From assembly GCA_963971225.1 (NCBI GenBank), contig OZ020269.1:107827486-107891485 (forward strand): DNA of 64,000 nucleotides, written 5' to 3'. The position numbers and the translations under genes are program-made. The stretch is from Melieria omissa. Lineage: Eukaryota > Arthropoda > Insecta > Diptera > Ulidiidae. Shown here one piece after another: positions 1 to 9,579 of the stretch. Every line of letters starts with the position of its first letter. Position 1 is the stretch's first letter. The notes under the pieces were generated by a model. The model did no database searches, was not told where the DNA came from, and worked only from the letters and a program-made list of their open reading frames with translations.

Positions 1-430
1 TTAACTTAAACTTAACTTAAACTTAACTTAAACTTAACTTAAACTTAACGTAAACTTAACTTAAACTTAACTTAAACTTAACTTAAACTTAACTTAAACT
101 TAACTTAAACTTAACTTAAACTTAACTTAAACTTAACTTAAACTTAACTTAAACTTAACTTAAACTTAACTTAAACTTAACTTAAACTTAACTTAAACTT
201 AACTTAAACTTAACTTAAACTTAACTTAAACTTAACTTAAACTTAACTTAAACTTAACTTAAACTTAACTTAAACTTAACTTAAACTTAACTTAAACTTA
301 ACTTAAACTTAACTTAAACTTAACTTAAACTTAACTTAAACTTAACTTAAACTTAACTTAAACTTAACTTAAACTTAACTTAAACTTAACTTAAACTTAA
401 CTTAAACTTAACTTAAACTTAACTTAAACT
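1..430. repeat. 11-bp satellite array (TTAACTTAAAC)n
   Basis: About 39 head-to-tail copies of the 11-bp unit TTAACTTAAAC fill the left edge. They are nearly perfect; one copy carries AACGTAAAC near position 50. The plus strand contains no G apart from that variant, so all G lies on the minus strand (GTTTAAGTTAA read leftwards). That strand asymmetry is typical of telomere-type repeats, but a simple satellite would look the same. The array continues at 1270 on the far side of a LINE insertion. Whether it extends left of the window is unknown. Confidence 0.97.
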
Positions 431-1171
431 TCCAAGTGGGGTCAAGCGAACAGGGTCGATTTTAATCCCCGCAAGACCCAATGTTGCCTGTTATCCCACA
501 AACGAGTCTCCCCACATCCCAACACATCCCTGGTTATGGGTGGTGTGGGTATTGCGGAATCAGCAGCTCTTGATGGTCTGGGCATGTCCATTAAGAACGA
601 TCTTCGTTGGAACGATCATATTTTTGGCGTGTCGAAAGAAGCAGCCAAGTGCCTCGGCTTCCTAAAGCGGTGCAAAAAATATTTCACTCCGTCTGATCTC
701 CGCATTATTTACACCACCTATATCCGACCTAAAATGGAGTTTAACTCGCACCTCTGGGCGGGGGCTTCAAAAACCCATTTGGAGCTCCTCGATCGGGTGC
801 AAAACCGTGCGATTAAACTTATAGGGGACAGTGGGGCATCCAGCTCTATTGACTCCTTGGAACATCGTCGAAACGTGGCTTGTGTGGTGTTATTTTACCG
901 ATACTTTTTTGGTAACTGCGCAGTGGAGATGAGCAGCTTGATGCCATCACTTCGGGTATTCCCCCGGACAACCCGTTTGAACACTGGCGCCCATGCATTC
1001 CACGTCGAAACGATGTTCCAACGCACTACGCACTACAGGGAAAGTTCGTTTCTGGCCCGTACAGCACGGCTGTGGAATGGTCTCCCTGCGGATATTTTCC
1101 CCAGCACTTATGATCTCGATGGGTTCAAGGCAAGAGTCCATAAACACTTCACTCATAACCCTATCTCCTAA
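431..1171 (+). pseudogene. C-terminal part of LINE reverse transcriptase ORF
   Basis: The frame is open from the truncation point at 431 to the stop at 1171. It encodes the region after the RT catalytic core, including the conserved LINE stretches KWGQANRVDFNPRKTQ and YTTYIRPKMEF, and ends with LWNGLPADIF and the terminal tail. The ATG at 536 is internal and is not a true start; the complete protein would begin far upstream. The fragment lacks the RT active site and the endonuclease, so it cannot support mobility. It has no internal stops, which fits a recent insertion. Confidence 0.9.
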
Positions 1172-1269
1172 CCTTTATATCCTTCCTGAACCAACGCAAT
1201 GCTTCGCATTAATAGGGGTCATCCCCTGCGCGTTTGTTCCTGTTTAAAAAAAAAAAAAAAAAAAAAAAA
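431..1269 (+). mobile_element. 5'-truncated LINE, copy 1, inside the satellite
   Basis: A non-LTR retrotransposon fragment lies between two blocks of the same 11-bp satellite. It starts abruptly at TCCAAGTGGGG, inside the reverse transcriptase reading frame. It ends with a run of about 23 A at 1247-1269, the expected 3' poly(A) tail. The truncated 5' end and A-tail indicate target-primed reverse transcription. The target duplication cannot be read because the flanks are repetitive. The translated product differs from the copy at 4706-5779 at only about 7 of 211 residues, so the family moved recently. The clade (CR1- or Jockey-like) is inferred. Confidence 0.93.
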
Positions 1270-1440
1270 CTTAACTTAAACTTAACTTAAACTTAACTTA
1301 AACTTAACTTAAACTTAACTTGAACTTAACTTAAACTTAACTTAAACTTAACTTAAATTTAATTTAATTCTAACTTAAGTTCACTTACTCTACTTAAACT
1401 CAACTTGATTTAAACTTGAAACTAAATTTAAGCAAAAGGA
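1270..1440. repeat. Right half and degenerate edge of the 11-bp satellite
   Basis: The TTAACTTAAAC repeat resumes directly after the LINE A-tail and stays regular to about 1345, with one CTTGAACTT variant near 1320. It then decays into diverged units (AATTTAATTTAATTC, ACTTGATTTAAACTTG) until about 1440. Decay at the proximal edge, with near-perfect units further left, is the usual picture at the border of a satellite or terminal array. Confidence 0.9.
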
Positions 1441-2503
1441 AATAAACAAAACAAATGGATTCCAAATGAAATAACTGAAACATTTACAAAATATCTACAA
1501 TCTTAATGAAGACATTAGTTTGTTCTCTCTGATGAAAACTTAATGACCCCATTGCAGAAATTCTGTTTCGAATAAACCAACGATTTTTCACATGTTTGTG
1601 ACTTCTTAGCGACGCTGTCATGAGGTGAGACGCAGTCACAATCAAAGCTTCGCTAAATACGCGAAATTCCCACTTACATGTTGACGCACACACATACACA
1701 CACACACACTGCGCACATGGGTGAGAAATTGTCTGCAGCAAAAGAAATATTCTCATCCGGCGGATTTTCGCTCGCAAAAACGGCAAAATAGCAGCGCCGA
1801 AGACAACAACGCGACAACATTAACTGCCATCGGACGGAAGCATTTTATGCGTTGCTGGGAATTAAATGCTGAAACTCGAAATGACGCTGTAAGCCCGATA
1901 AAAATCACAGCCCAGCATTAACACATATTTAGCGCCTGTCGCAGCGGCGTCGTGTGGCGCACGTGCGTTGGCCAGAATGCCGATTTATGGCCGCCCGGCT
2001 GTGGGGCGCACAATGATAAACAAAAACACACTAAATTTAAAATAATAAAATATTCTTTGGCGAACAAACGACACACACGAGTACATTGCTGTGAGACATA
2101 AACGAAGAGTGTGAGAAAGTCAGAGGAAGAGAAGAGAGCAATAGAGCAATGTGCAAGTGTGAGCGAGGCATCACTAAACACATATAAATACTTGGAGATA
2201 TTTTGGGCGATTACTGTTGCAAGTAAATTTACACGCCCAATTGAGATAGTGGAATCTTTGTGGTGGTGCGGAAAATGTTTTTTTGTTTTCTTTTTTTTTA
2301 TAGCAGTAAAAGAAAGACTGAACACAAAGACACAAGTGGGCAAACGTTAAAGTCAAATGCTTAAACACAGTTCAGGGCTCATAAGTTAGGATCGTAATTT
2401 AAAATAGAAAGAGATTTAAAAAGACACTTTTAGAATACTTCGAGGTGCCATGAGTGTATTGAGATATAACTGGAGTAGAATATACAGGCAGATAGATAGA
2501 TAT
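1441..2503. other. Non-coding stretch with a short CA microsatellite
   Basis: No coding region or mobile element is recognisable. A CA run sits at about 1686-1710. The short open frames here show no domain and overlap on both strands. Confidence 0.6.
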
Positions 2504-2824
2504 ACGAGGATGGTCTGAAAAGTTTCCGACCTCGGCATGAAGATGGTCAACAAATGGAAGGGAATCTGTTTGCGTCTCTTTTAAAAGGTATTTACCAAAG
2601 TTCCAGCCATTTGTCAGTCGATGTAAGTGAATTTGTGTAAATGGAAACATTTGAGCATAGAGCACCATTCAATATTTGTTTATGATATTACAGACATGTT
2701 AGACTCGGTAGCATTTTTTCCACCGTGTGGTTTTGGGCAGCCGAATTCAAACGCGGCTGTACCAGCTTGGGAGACCATGTAAGTTCCAAACGTCCAGAAA
2801 CTGCAACCAACTGACCAAAAGCAG

Positions 2825-3500
2825 GTAAGTTAAGTGACCGCCTATGAGACATCATGGAGTTGTTCAGCTTATAGCTTCTTAAAAAAGAGGGGTCTGAAAA
2901 ATTTATCAATGCAACTTGGGGGTGTATTCTCAAGGTCCGCTAAGCAGCTGAGGAACTGCGCAACAGTTTCTCGCAGTCTTCGTTTCTACAGCTTCTACAA
3001 AAGTCATTATACAGCAAACTCAGTCTTCTGTAGTGTTCACCGATGCGGCAATGTCCAGCTGTGATTCCCACGACAATGCCTACATAGGGTGTCAGTTCCT
3101 TGAATCTACTCTAGTTGATCGAGGGCCAAACCTGTCTGGCCGTGATGTATGTCGGTTCATTGAGCCATCTAGTGTTCTATTTCTATTTAAGTGTAGCGTT
3201 GATGCATTGTAGCTCCATGGCTACTTTTGTCAGCACAGAAAGAGCAGAGACTACTGACTGCTACTGATTGCTCTTGTCAGCTCGTTGCCTGTACAGTTTC
3301 CCTATGTGTCCTTGTGCCCAAGCACCCAGCAAATGTGCACGTTGTACTGTTCGGAGATTTTATTTAGAGATGAGCGGCAGTGGGGATGTTTTTAACGACT
3401 CTGTGAGCTTAGAAGAGCCACTAACCACAAACCACTCCCATGGTTTAAGTTCACCAAATGTTGCAGGACAACTGTCGTATTGAAGTGTCCAAAGAATAGT
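2825..3500 (-). pseudogene. LINE RNase H / C-terminal remnant inserted in the mariner
   Basis: Read on the minus strand, about 3360-3290 gives ICWVLGHKDI followed by GNCTGNELTRA. This is the last RNase H motif (WVPGH..I.GN..ADELA) of non-LTR retrotransposons. About 3130-3050 gives VWPSIN and VVGITAGHCRIGEH, the conserved WP.L and TGHC.IG block downstream of RNase H. The 3' end, about 2825-2890, shares the TTAAGTGACYGCC and GAGCTTCTTA words with the LINE tails at 15440, 32605 and 61900. In-frame stops and shifts show it is dead. It occupies the gap between the N-terminal and catalytic parts of the mariner remnant. Confidence 0.65.
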
Positions 3501-3968
3501 GTTTCTCATAGATTGAATACAGATTTAGGCATAAGACAGCTATCCGTTGGTTGCCGCATTTGGTCACGTTAGATCAAAAGTATTTTTGAGTGAACATTTC
3601 CAACTCTTGGTTGGCGTAATAAATCACAATTTTGGCGCCGATTAATTTTTGCTGATGAAATTGGGATCCATCATTATATTCTCTAAAAACTACAGTCAAA
3701 ACAGTGGACTTTGAAGGTCCAGCTGGCTTTAGAAAGGGCAGAGTCTTCTTTGAAATAGCAAAAGATTATTTTCAAAAAGAAAAAATTATTACAGGCGCAT
3801 ACTTCATTACTGAAACTCAAGTCTCAGTAGTTACCATAGCCAAAATCCATGAACTATTCTTTGATCTACTTGAACATGCTCCTGACTTACCAGATCAAAC
3901 TCCAAGCGCCTTTTTTTTGTTCCTGAAGAGACTTTTGCTTGTTCTCTAAGTCAAAAGCTGTTCTAGAA

Positions 3969-4221
3969 CAGAGTTGCCGCTTTTGGTCTTTTCGGAACAA
4001 AATTGGTCAGATGTTTTACTTTGGTCCGCTGGTCTGCTTAAACGAATTTCGGTCCGTTTTGTGATGTGAATATCTTCTCCTTAGTACATACAATTTCTTA
4101 AAAAAATAAAATTGTAATTTAAAAATGACTTCAAAGATAACGAAAAATTTTAATTTGGTCGGTTGAGGTCGGATTTGGTCGGAAGTTTGGTCATACAAAA
4201 AATGTTTAAGTGGCAACACTG
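3969..4221. mobile_element. hAT-type MITE with 8-bp target duplication
   Basis: A 253-bp element begins CAGAGTTGCCGCTT and ends with the inverse of CAGTGTTGCCACTT. It is flanked by TTCTAGAA (3961-3968) and TTGTAGAA (4222-4229), an 8-bp duplication with one mismatch. CAG-starting termini and 8-bp duplications are diagnostic of hAT-superfamily elements. There is no coding capacity. It lies within the C-terminal part of the mariner remnant, whose weak homology resumes after it. Confidence 0.8.
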
Positions 4222-4370
4222 TTGTAGAAGGACAGCGATTTTCTTCATTTTCTTTAACTGAAGAGACCATCACTTTTGTAAACGATGATCTTTGCAGATA
4301 AAGATGTCGAGTATTGTTTGGAAGGGTCCAAGAGATGGGAGTATCGTTGCTAGAAGTGAGTGGACTTACA

Positions 4371-4610
4371 AGGAAACTACTACTACTACGTCATCTTCGT
4401 AGGACCTGCTTAGGTTCATAACGTCTTACAAATGGTTTGAGAAAGTAACCGAATTTTACTGAAACCTGCTTATGGGATCACAACGGGCTTACTTCTGGGC
4501 CTCTGTGTAGAGTAAGATCCATCATTCCATTTCAACTTGACCTAACCCACAAGGAGATTGTGTAGAAAATAAAATTAAATTTAAAGAAAAATGCCTTGTA
4601 TCACTGTTAG
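4371..4610. other. Unassigned spacer
   Basis: No gene or element end is recognised between the degenerate mariner C-terminus and the T-run of LINE copy 2. Confidence 0.5.
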
Positions 4611-5779
4611 GTTTTTTTTTTTTTTTTTTTTAAACTCAAACAAACGCGCAGGGGATGACCCCTATTAATGCGAGGCATTGCGTTGGTTCAGGAAGGATAT
4701 AAAGGTTAGGAGATAGGGTTAAGAGTGAAGTGGTTATGGACTCTTGCCTTGAACCCATCGAGATCATAAGTGCTGGGGAAGATATCCGCAGGGAGACCAT
4801 TCCACAGCCGCGCTGTGCGGGCCAGAAACGAACTTTCTCTGTAATGCGTAGTGCGCTGGAACATCGTTTCAACGTGGAATGCATGAGCGCCAGTGTTCAA
4901 ACGGGTTGCCCGTGGGAATACCCGGAGTGATGGCATCAGACTGCTCATCTCCACTGAGCAATTACCGAAAAAGTATCGGTAGAATAACACCACACATGCC
5001 ACGTTTCGACGATGCTCCAAGGAGTCAATAGAGCTGGATGCCCTACTGTCCCCTATAAGTTTAATCGCACGGTTTTGCACCCGGTCCAGGAGGTCCAAAT
5101 GGGTTTTTGAAGCCCCCGCCCACAGGTGCGAGTTAAACTCCATTTTAGGTCGGATATAAGTGGTATAAATAATGCGGAGATCGGACGGGGTGAAATATTT
5201 TTTGCACCGCTTTAAAAAGCCGAGGCACTTGGCTGCTTCTTTCGACACGCCAAAAATATGATCGTTCCAACGAAGATCATTCTTAATGGACATGCCCAGA
5301 ACATCAAGAGCTGCCGATTCCGCAATACCCACACCACCCATAACCAGGGATGTGTTGGGATGAGGGGAGACTCGCTTGTGGGATAACAGGCAACATTGGG
5401 TCTTGCGAGGATTAAAATCGACCCTGTTCGCTTGACCCCACTTGGAGATTGTTTGTAGGTCGCTATTAAGTGTGTCATTCATACGGCGCCTTTCTCTCTC
5501 AATCTCCACAGAGCTGGGGCGCTTTGTGAAGGAGTATGAATGACAAATGGTGCTGTCATCCGCAAACGAGTAGATGGGATTCTTCGTCGACGACAATAGG
5601 TCATTGATGAAGATAAGGAAAAGGGTTGGAGAGAGGACCGAACCCTGCGGCACTCCCGCGCTAAGGGAATGCTTTTCCGAGGCTATGCCGTCTATTACAA
5701 CACGAATAGAACGATCATAGAGGAAGCTCGTAATCCAACGAGAGGTTAAAGAAGGGGAGTGTGCGACATGCACTGCCAC
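4611..5779 (-). mobile_element. 5'-truncated LINE, copy 2
   Basis: Second copy of the element at 431-1269, in reverse orientation. The T-run at 4611-4632 is its poly(A) tail. The element runs from there to roughly 5765-5790, where homology to an RT ORF stops; the upstream sequence is unlike a LINE. It extends about 330 bp further 5' than copy 1 and so includes the RT catalytic core. No target duplication was found by eye. It sits in ordinary unique sequence rather than in satellite, so this LINE family does not insert only in the 11-bp repeat. Confidence 0.92.
4706..5779 (-). pseudogene. Truncated LINE reverse transcriptase
   Basis: An open frame of 357 codons encodes the palm and thumb of a non-LTR reverse transcriptase. 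AGVPQGSVLSP lies at residues 41-51 and FADD, the catalytic YADD-type motif with Phe, at residues 72-75. Downstream is the thumb/connection region (KWGQANRVDFNPRKTQ) and the shared C-terminal tail ending NPIS. The first codon is a GTG a few residues downstream of the probable truncation point, so it is not a biological start. The endonuclease and the N-terminal RT motifs are missing, so the copy cannot move by itself. The frame is intact, which suggests recent insertion. Confidence 0.92.
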
Positions 5780-6320
5780 CCGGAGACCTTATTGGGTCCT
5801 TCATTCTTAAAAATACCGCTGTCCCTCCCAATGGGAATCTCTCTGGAGATCCAGACGGAATCTTTTGGGAACCATGTGGTAATTTTTAGGCCGAAAACTT
5901 TCCAGACCACACGTCTGTTTTCTGTAATTTTTCACTGGTAATAAAATTTTCATGAATAAAATGCAAATATCTATTTAATTTATAAGTTTTAATTTTTCAA
6001 TACATAGTCACATCGCAACTCGAAGATCCTTTATCTTCATTGCCGGCATAATTGATTTACACTCATAAATACTCCCTTTTTAAGATATCAGTATTCTAAT
6101 TGAGAATGGCATCGCTTTGTGTGTGATTGTTTCTCGGAAACACACACACACACACACTCGCACACATCTATACCCCTTCAAATATTTCTATAAATTATTC
6201 AGCGCTGACAGTCGCATAGCTCGGATCACTCGCAATGCGACAAGAATGGCAGACGGTGGAAGGAAAAACCTTAGTTAATTGAAGCACGTGTTGTTTGCCT
6301 TGTCAAACAAATGAAAACGT
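5780..6320. other. Non-coding stretch with CA microsatellite
   Basis: No gene or element is recognised. A CA run lies at about 6139-6157. Confidence 0.55.
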
Positions 6321-6760
6321 GTTAAAAATAAAATGAATGCCTCCGCAATGCAGCCAACAATGAGCCGACCGGGCGCGGCGCGGACCGGCAACCCTTTGCC
6401 CGAGGACTGCACGACGGCTGACAGCCGACGGCGCGCACACAAAGTGGCCCGGCAAGCATTGTCACGTTGGCAAAAGCGTGCGTCGCCCGGCCGCAGCGAA
6501 GACGACTCGAGCAGCAACAAGGAGCAACGGCAGACAGGACAACAAACACAGCACAGCCGCGCACAACAATGCCGCACAAACAACGACTCGACACTCGACT
6601 TTGCTGCAGATTGATGTACGCGCCGAGGCGCGGTGACAGGTGTGCGAGGGTGAGTGGGCGAGCGAGTGAAGCGCATAACGCGCTAACTGCGCGTACGAGT
6701 GGGCGGCGCGGCGGTGCACGCGTCGAGCACAATTGGCGCGTCTTGCGCCTAAAGCGATGC
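6321..6760. other. GC- and CpG-rich island of unknown role
   Basis: About 440 bp is markedly richer in GC and CpG than the AT-rich surroundings. Open frames exist on both strands, but their translations are low-complexity, unrelated to any family I recognise, and mutually overlapping. A promoter, an untranslated first exon or a conserved regulatory element would all fit. There is no clear splice or start signal. Confidence 0.4.
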
Positions 6761-6829
6761 CAATGTTTCCCTTTTTCGTTATTTCTTCATTTTATTTCGT
6801 TTTATTTCACTTGACTTTATTTGTCGCCA

Positions 6830-6860
6830 TTCACACACACACACAGACACACACACAAAC
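6830..6860. repeat. CA microsatellite
   Basis: Interrupted CA dinucleotide run. Confidence 0.85.
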
Positions 6861-7179
6861 ATGCCAGCTGCTTACTTAGTGCAATGCTGTGAAAATCGTC
6901 GCTCGCCTTGTGCGGGAATTTAATATTTGCGAAATTTCGTTAGCATTCGCGCTGACAATTGTCATTGTTGCTGACTTTTGCCAGGTTTTTCGTTGCGCGC
7001 CCAAAGGCTGCAAATTATGCGCCCGACTTTCCGCTCTCATTCTCTCGTTCTTTCGTTGTCTGGCCCCTGCAACACTCCTGCGGCCCCCAAAGTGTCGAGA
7101 CTTGTGTTGGAATTATTTTTCATTGTTGTAGCTTTTGCTGCTCCCGCAAAAGTGAAAAGGAAATCTTGATTTGTGTATT

Positions 7180-7230
7180 TAAGTGTGTGTGTGTATTTGT
7201 GTATTTTTGTGTGTGTGTGTGTGTGTGACA
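7180..7230. repeat. GT microsatellite
   Basis: Two GT runs separated by TATTTGTGTATTTT. Confidence 0.9.
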
Positions 7231-7774
7231 AGTAAAATTTCTGAGAATTTTGTTCATAACCTGTTTACCTGTGTCGTTGTCACCGTTTTCGTTGTCGCAT
7301 TGTCAACCGAACAAAAGGCTGCGCATCTTCCTTGCGTCGGGGGCGGTTTCCCTACGTCGAGCGCTTCGTTATTTTTATCCAATATCGACTCGACGACTAG
7401 TTGGTATGCTTTTGTGTGCTCTGTGTTTACAATAAAAAATGCCCATGTTTGGGCGAGTAGTTTCCGACACAAACACACAATTGTTCTTGCACGCACTGAT
7501 TCAATTCATTGTTGTTTGTTGATTTCAAATCGAATTGAAGCTCAATGAATTTTCAGCCGCGTGCCTGTTGTATGTATGTATGAATGTATGTATGTAGGTG
7601 TGGCTTAAATATTTAATGATTCAAAAATTTTGCACGAATATTTATTTAATTGCGTTCGTGCTTTTGTATTTTCTGCTTTATTACAGAAGTCTAGAAGTAT
7701 TCTACTTGAAATTTAATTAGATTTGAATTTTTGCATTCGAAATTATTCGATCGAAATTACTTTATTGACTTTAT

Positions 7775-8110
7775 ATCTTATTTAAGGGGAAATTCATCAT
7801 AGAAACTAGTGGTCCAGGATCTGTAAGCCTGAAAAAATCCCTCTTCCACAATCGGTGAAAGTTTTCTTCAAGCGCCTCTACTTTCCGCTTTCTCCAGTTG
7901 GTTACACCAAGAGTTCGCAGGTGGTCCTCAACTGAAATTTTATTTGATTGAATATATATCTTATTTTAGTGGTAAATCTTGATAGGAACTAGTAGACGAG
8001 GATCTATAAGCTTGCCGGAATCGTATATATGGCCCGTTAAAAGTTCTCTGCTTTCCGCGCGCCTTCTTCAGTTGGTTACAAAAAAAGGTCGTAGGGCGTC
8101 TTACACTTGG
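7775..8110. repeat. Diverged tandem duplication, period about 183 bp
   Basis: Two adjacent copies start at ATCTTATTTAAGGGG (7775) and ATCTTATTTTAGTGG (7958). They share in order: GGAACTAGT/GAAACTAGT, AGGATCTRTAAGC, a CTTTCCGC word, and CAGTTGGTTACA. Divergence is moderate, so the duplication is old. No coding frame is conserved between the copies. Confidence 0.75.
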
Positions 8111-8119
8111 ACTTTCCAT

Positions 8120-8990
8120 CGGGGTCACGATAACCCTTTTCATTGTCGACCTACTTCTCACCTATTTACCTTACCATAACAACCCGTTTCCGGGCTACAG
8201 CTGTCGACCTTCAATACATGTTTGGCCGGAACTTTCTTGTTCAAATGGAAGACATGGAAAAGCTTAGTCGCTGGATGCTGATTTGCTCAGCTAAAATCAT
8301 GTTTTTAACAGCTTATACAGTTCGTTGTTCATTCGTAGTGGATAGTTGTTGCCAATTCAAAGAGGGCCCAATATTTTTTCCTTTCAAAAACCCCAACGGC
8401 CGTTAAATCCTTCCGACTTCTTACCAACTAAAAGTCACCTCTTGGTCGGGGATTTGCCGAAGTACACAAAATGATGTGGAGATTTAATAAGAGTTAGTTG
8501 AACTCAGACCAGAGATGGTCTACTGTGCCCCCTGCAAGTTTTTGAAGAACAGACCTACAGACCTAATGAAGCTTAGTAACTCACGGAGGTTTAGATGTTT
8601 GATATTCTATTCTGTAAGTCAGTACTGGCTCAGGTATTGGTAATGTAAGACTGCCACCCATTAAAACGTCTTCATTGCCAGACAACCCATTCTCGGGATC
8701 AACGTAGGTATTACGTCAGGAGACCGTCATGAGTCTGTAAGTTGCGTTCGACTGCTTCCGTTTTCGGTATCTTGCTGACACCGTCACCGCTCCGCCCCGA
8801 TTGTATGTATGCATTTTTTCTCAGTCTGAAGTTCCCAGTTAGAAGCCCTGGGGTCCTGTTTAAGCTGGTTTTCCCCCAGACTGAGGCATTCTTCACTCTA
8901 TCTGAAGTCAGAACCTTTAGAAAAGAAAGAAAGCACACAACACATTGGATCCCTTCTCGTGCCCATAAACTTCGTGACTAGTCTCTTGGA
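8120..8990. other. Unassigned sequence
   Basis: No recognisable gene. Open frames of 75-87 codons lack domain features and lie opposite frames on the other strand. The texture suggests old degenerate repeats, but no family is identifiable. Confidence 0.4.
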
Positions 8991-8999
8991 AGTCTGTCG

Positions 9000-9365
9000 T
9001 AATTTTTTTTCTTCTTCTTATTATTATTTGTATTTTTTTAATTTTTAATTTTTTAGTTTTAATTTTTATTTTAATTTCAATTAAATTTTGTTTTAAATTT
9101 TCTTTTAATTTCTATTCTAATGTTTATTTGTATTTATCCTTTAAATGGTTTTTCCATTTTCATTTTCTTTCTCTCTTCTATTCTTCTCATTATTATTATT
9201 TTTTATTTTTATTTTTATATTTTTTTTTTTTTATTTTAAATTTTTTAGTTTTAGTTTTTTTTTTAATTTTAATTTCAATTAAATTTTGTTTTAAATTTTA
9301 TTTGAATTTCTATTCTAATCTTTTATTAGTACCTATTTATACTTTAAAGGTTTTCCATTTCATTG
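9000..9365. repeat. T-rich tract with two-copy tandem duplication (about 198 bp)
   Basis: The segment is almost pure T/A on the plus strand. The word AATTTCAATTAAATTTTGTT occurs at 9073 and 9271, and the following TTAATTTCTATTCTAATS...TTTAAAGG/TTTAAATGG...TTTTCCATTT is repeated in the same order. The 149-codon frame across it is an artefact of T-rich composition (Phe/Leu/Ile only). Confidence 0.8.
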
Positions 9366-9579
9366 ATTTCATTCAATTCCATTTTTCTGTTACATTTTTA
9401 AATTGTTTCCCCATAATCTGCTGTGGATTTGATTGTCTCTTGTCTGTCGTCCATTTGTATTCTGTTCGGTTTTCAATTTTCCATCTAATTTTTTTCTTAT
9501 GTGCGGCATATGCAAATGACGAATTGTTCCGCTTTCGTTCGTCTAAAATTGTTTTCAAATTCAATCATGCAAATTAATT

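Larger units (their letters stand above)
2504..4370 (+). pseudogene. Ancient mariner transposase remnant, split by two insertions
   Basis: Scattered frames on the plus strand match successive parts of a mariner transposase. About 2640-2810 holds the N-terminal helix-turn-helix region, ending in EFKRGCTSLGDH. About 3545-3580 holds RWLPHLVTLDQK, the mariner RW(V)P-L-DQK motif. About 3655-3720 holds DEIGIHHYI, the TxDETWIHHY motif with the Trp lost. About 3770-3930 holds DYFQKEKIITGAYF and LLEHAPDLPDQTPSAFFLF, the HAPYSPDLAPSDFFLF block. About 4230-4290 holds a degenerate C-terminus. Frameshifts and stops abound. The left end, ACGAGGATGGTCTGAAAAG near 2504, resembles a mariner terminal repeat; no right end was found. 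A LINE piece (about 2825-3500) and a hAT-type MITE (3969-4221) interrupt it. Confidence 0.65.

Noticed and set aside
1..430. CRISPR-like array
   Set aside because: Contiguous 11-bp units with no spacers; eukaryotic satellite.
6333..6814. Frames of 85-136 codons on both strands in the GC-rich island
   Set aside because: Mutually overlapping, Arg/Ala/Cys-rich compositional frames with no recognisable domain.
9128..9577. 149-codon Phe/Leu/Ile-rich frame resembling a membrane protein
   Set aside because: Arises from a T-rich duplicated tract; hydrophobicity is compositional.
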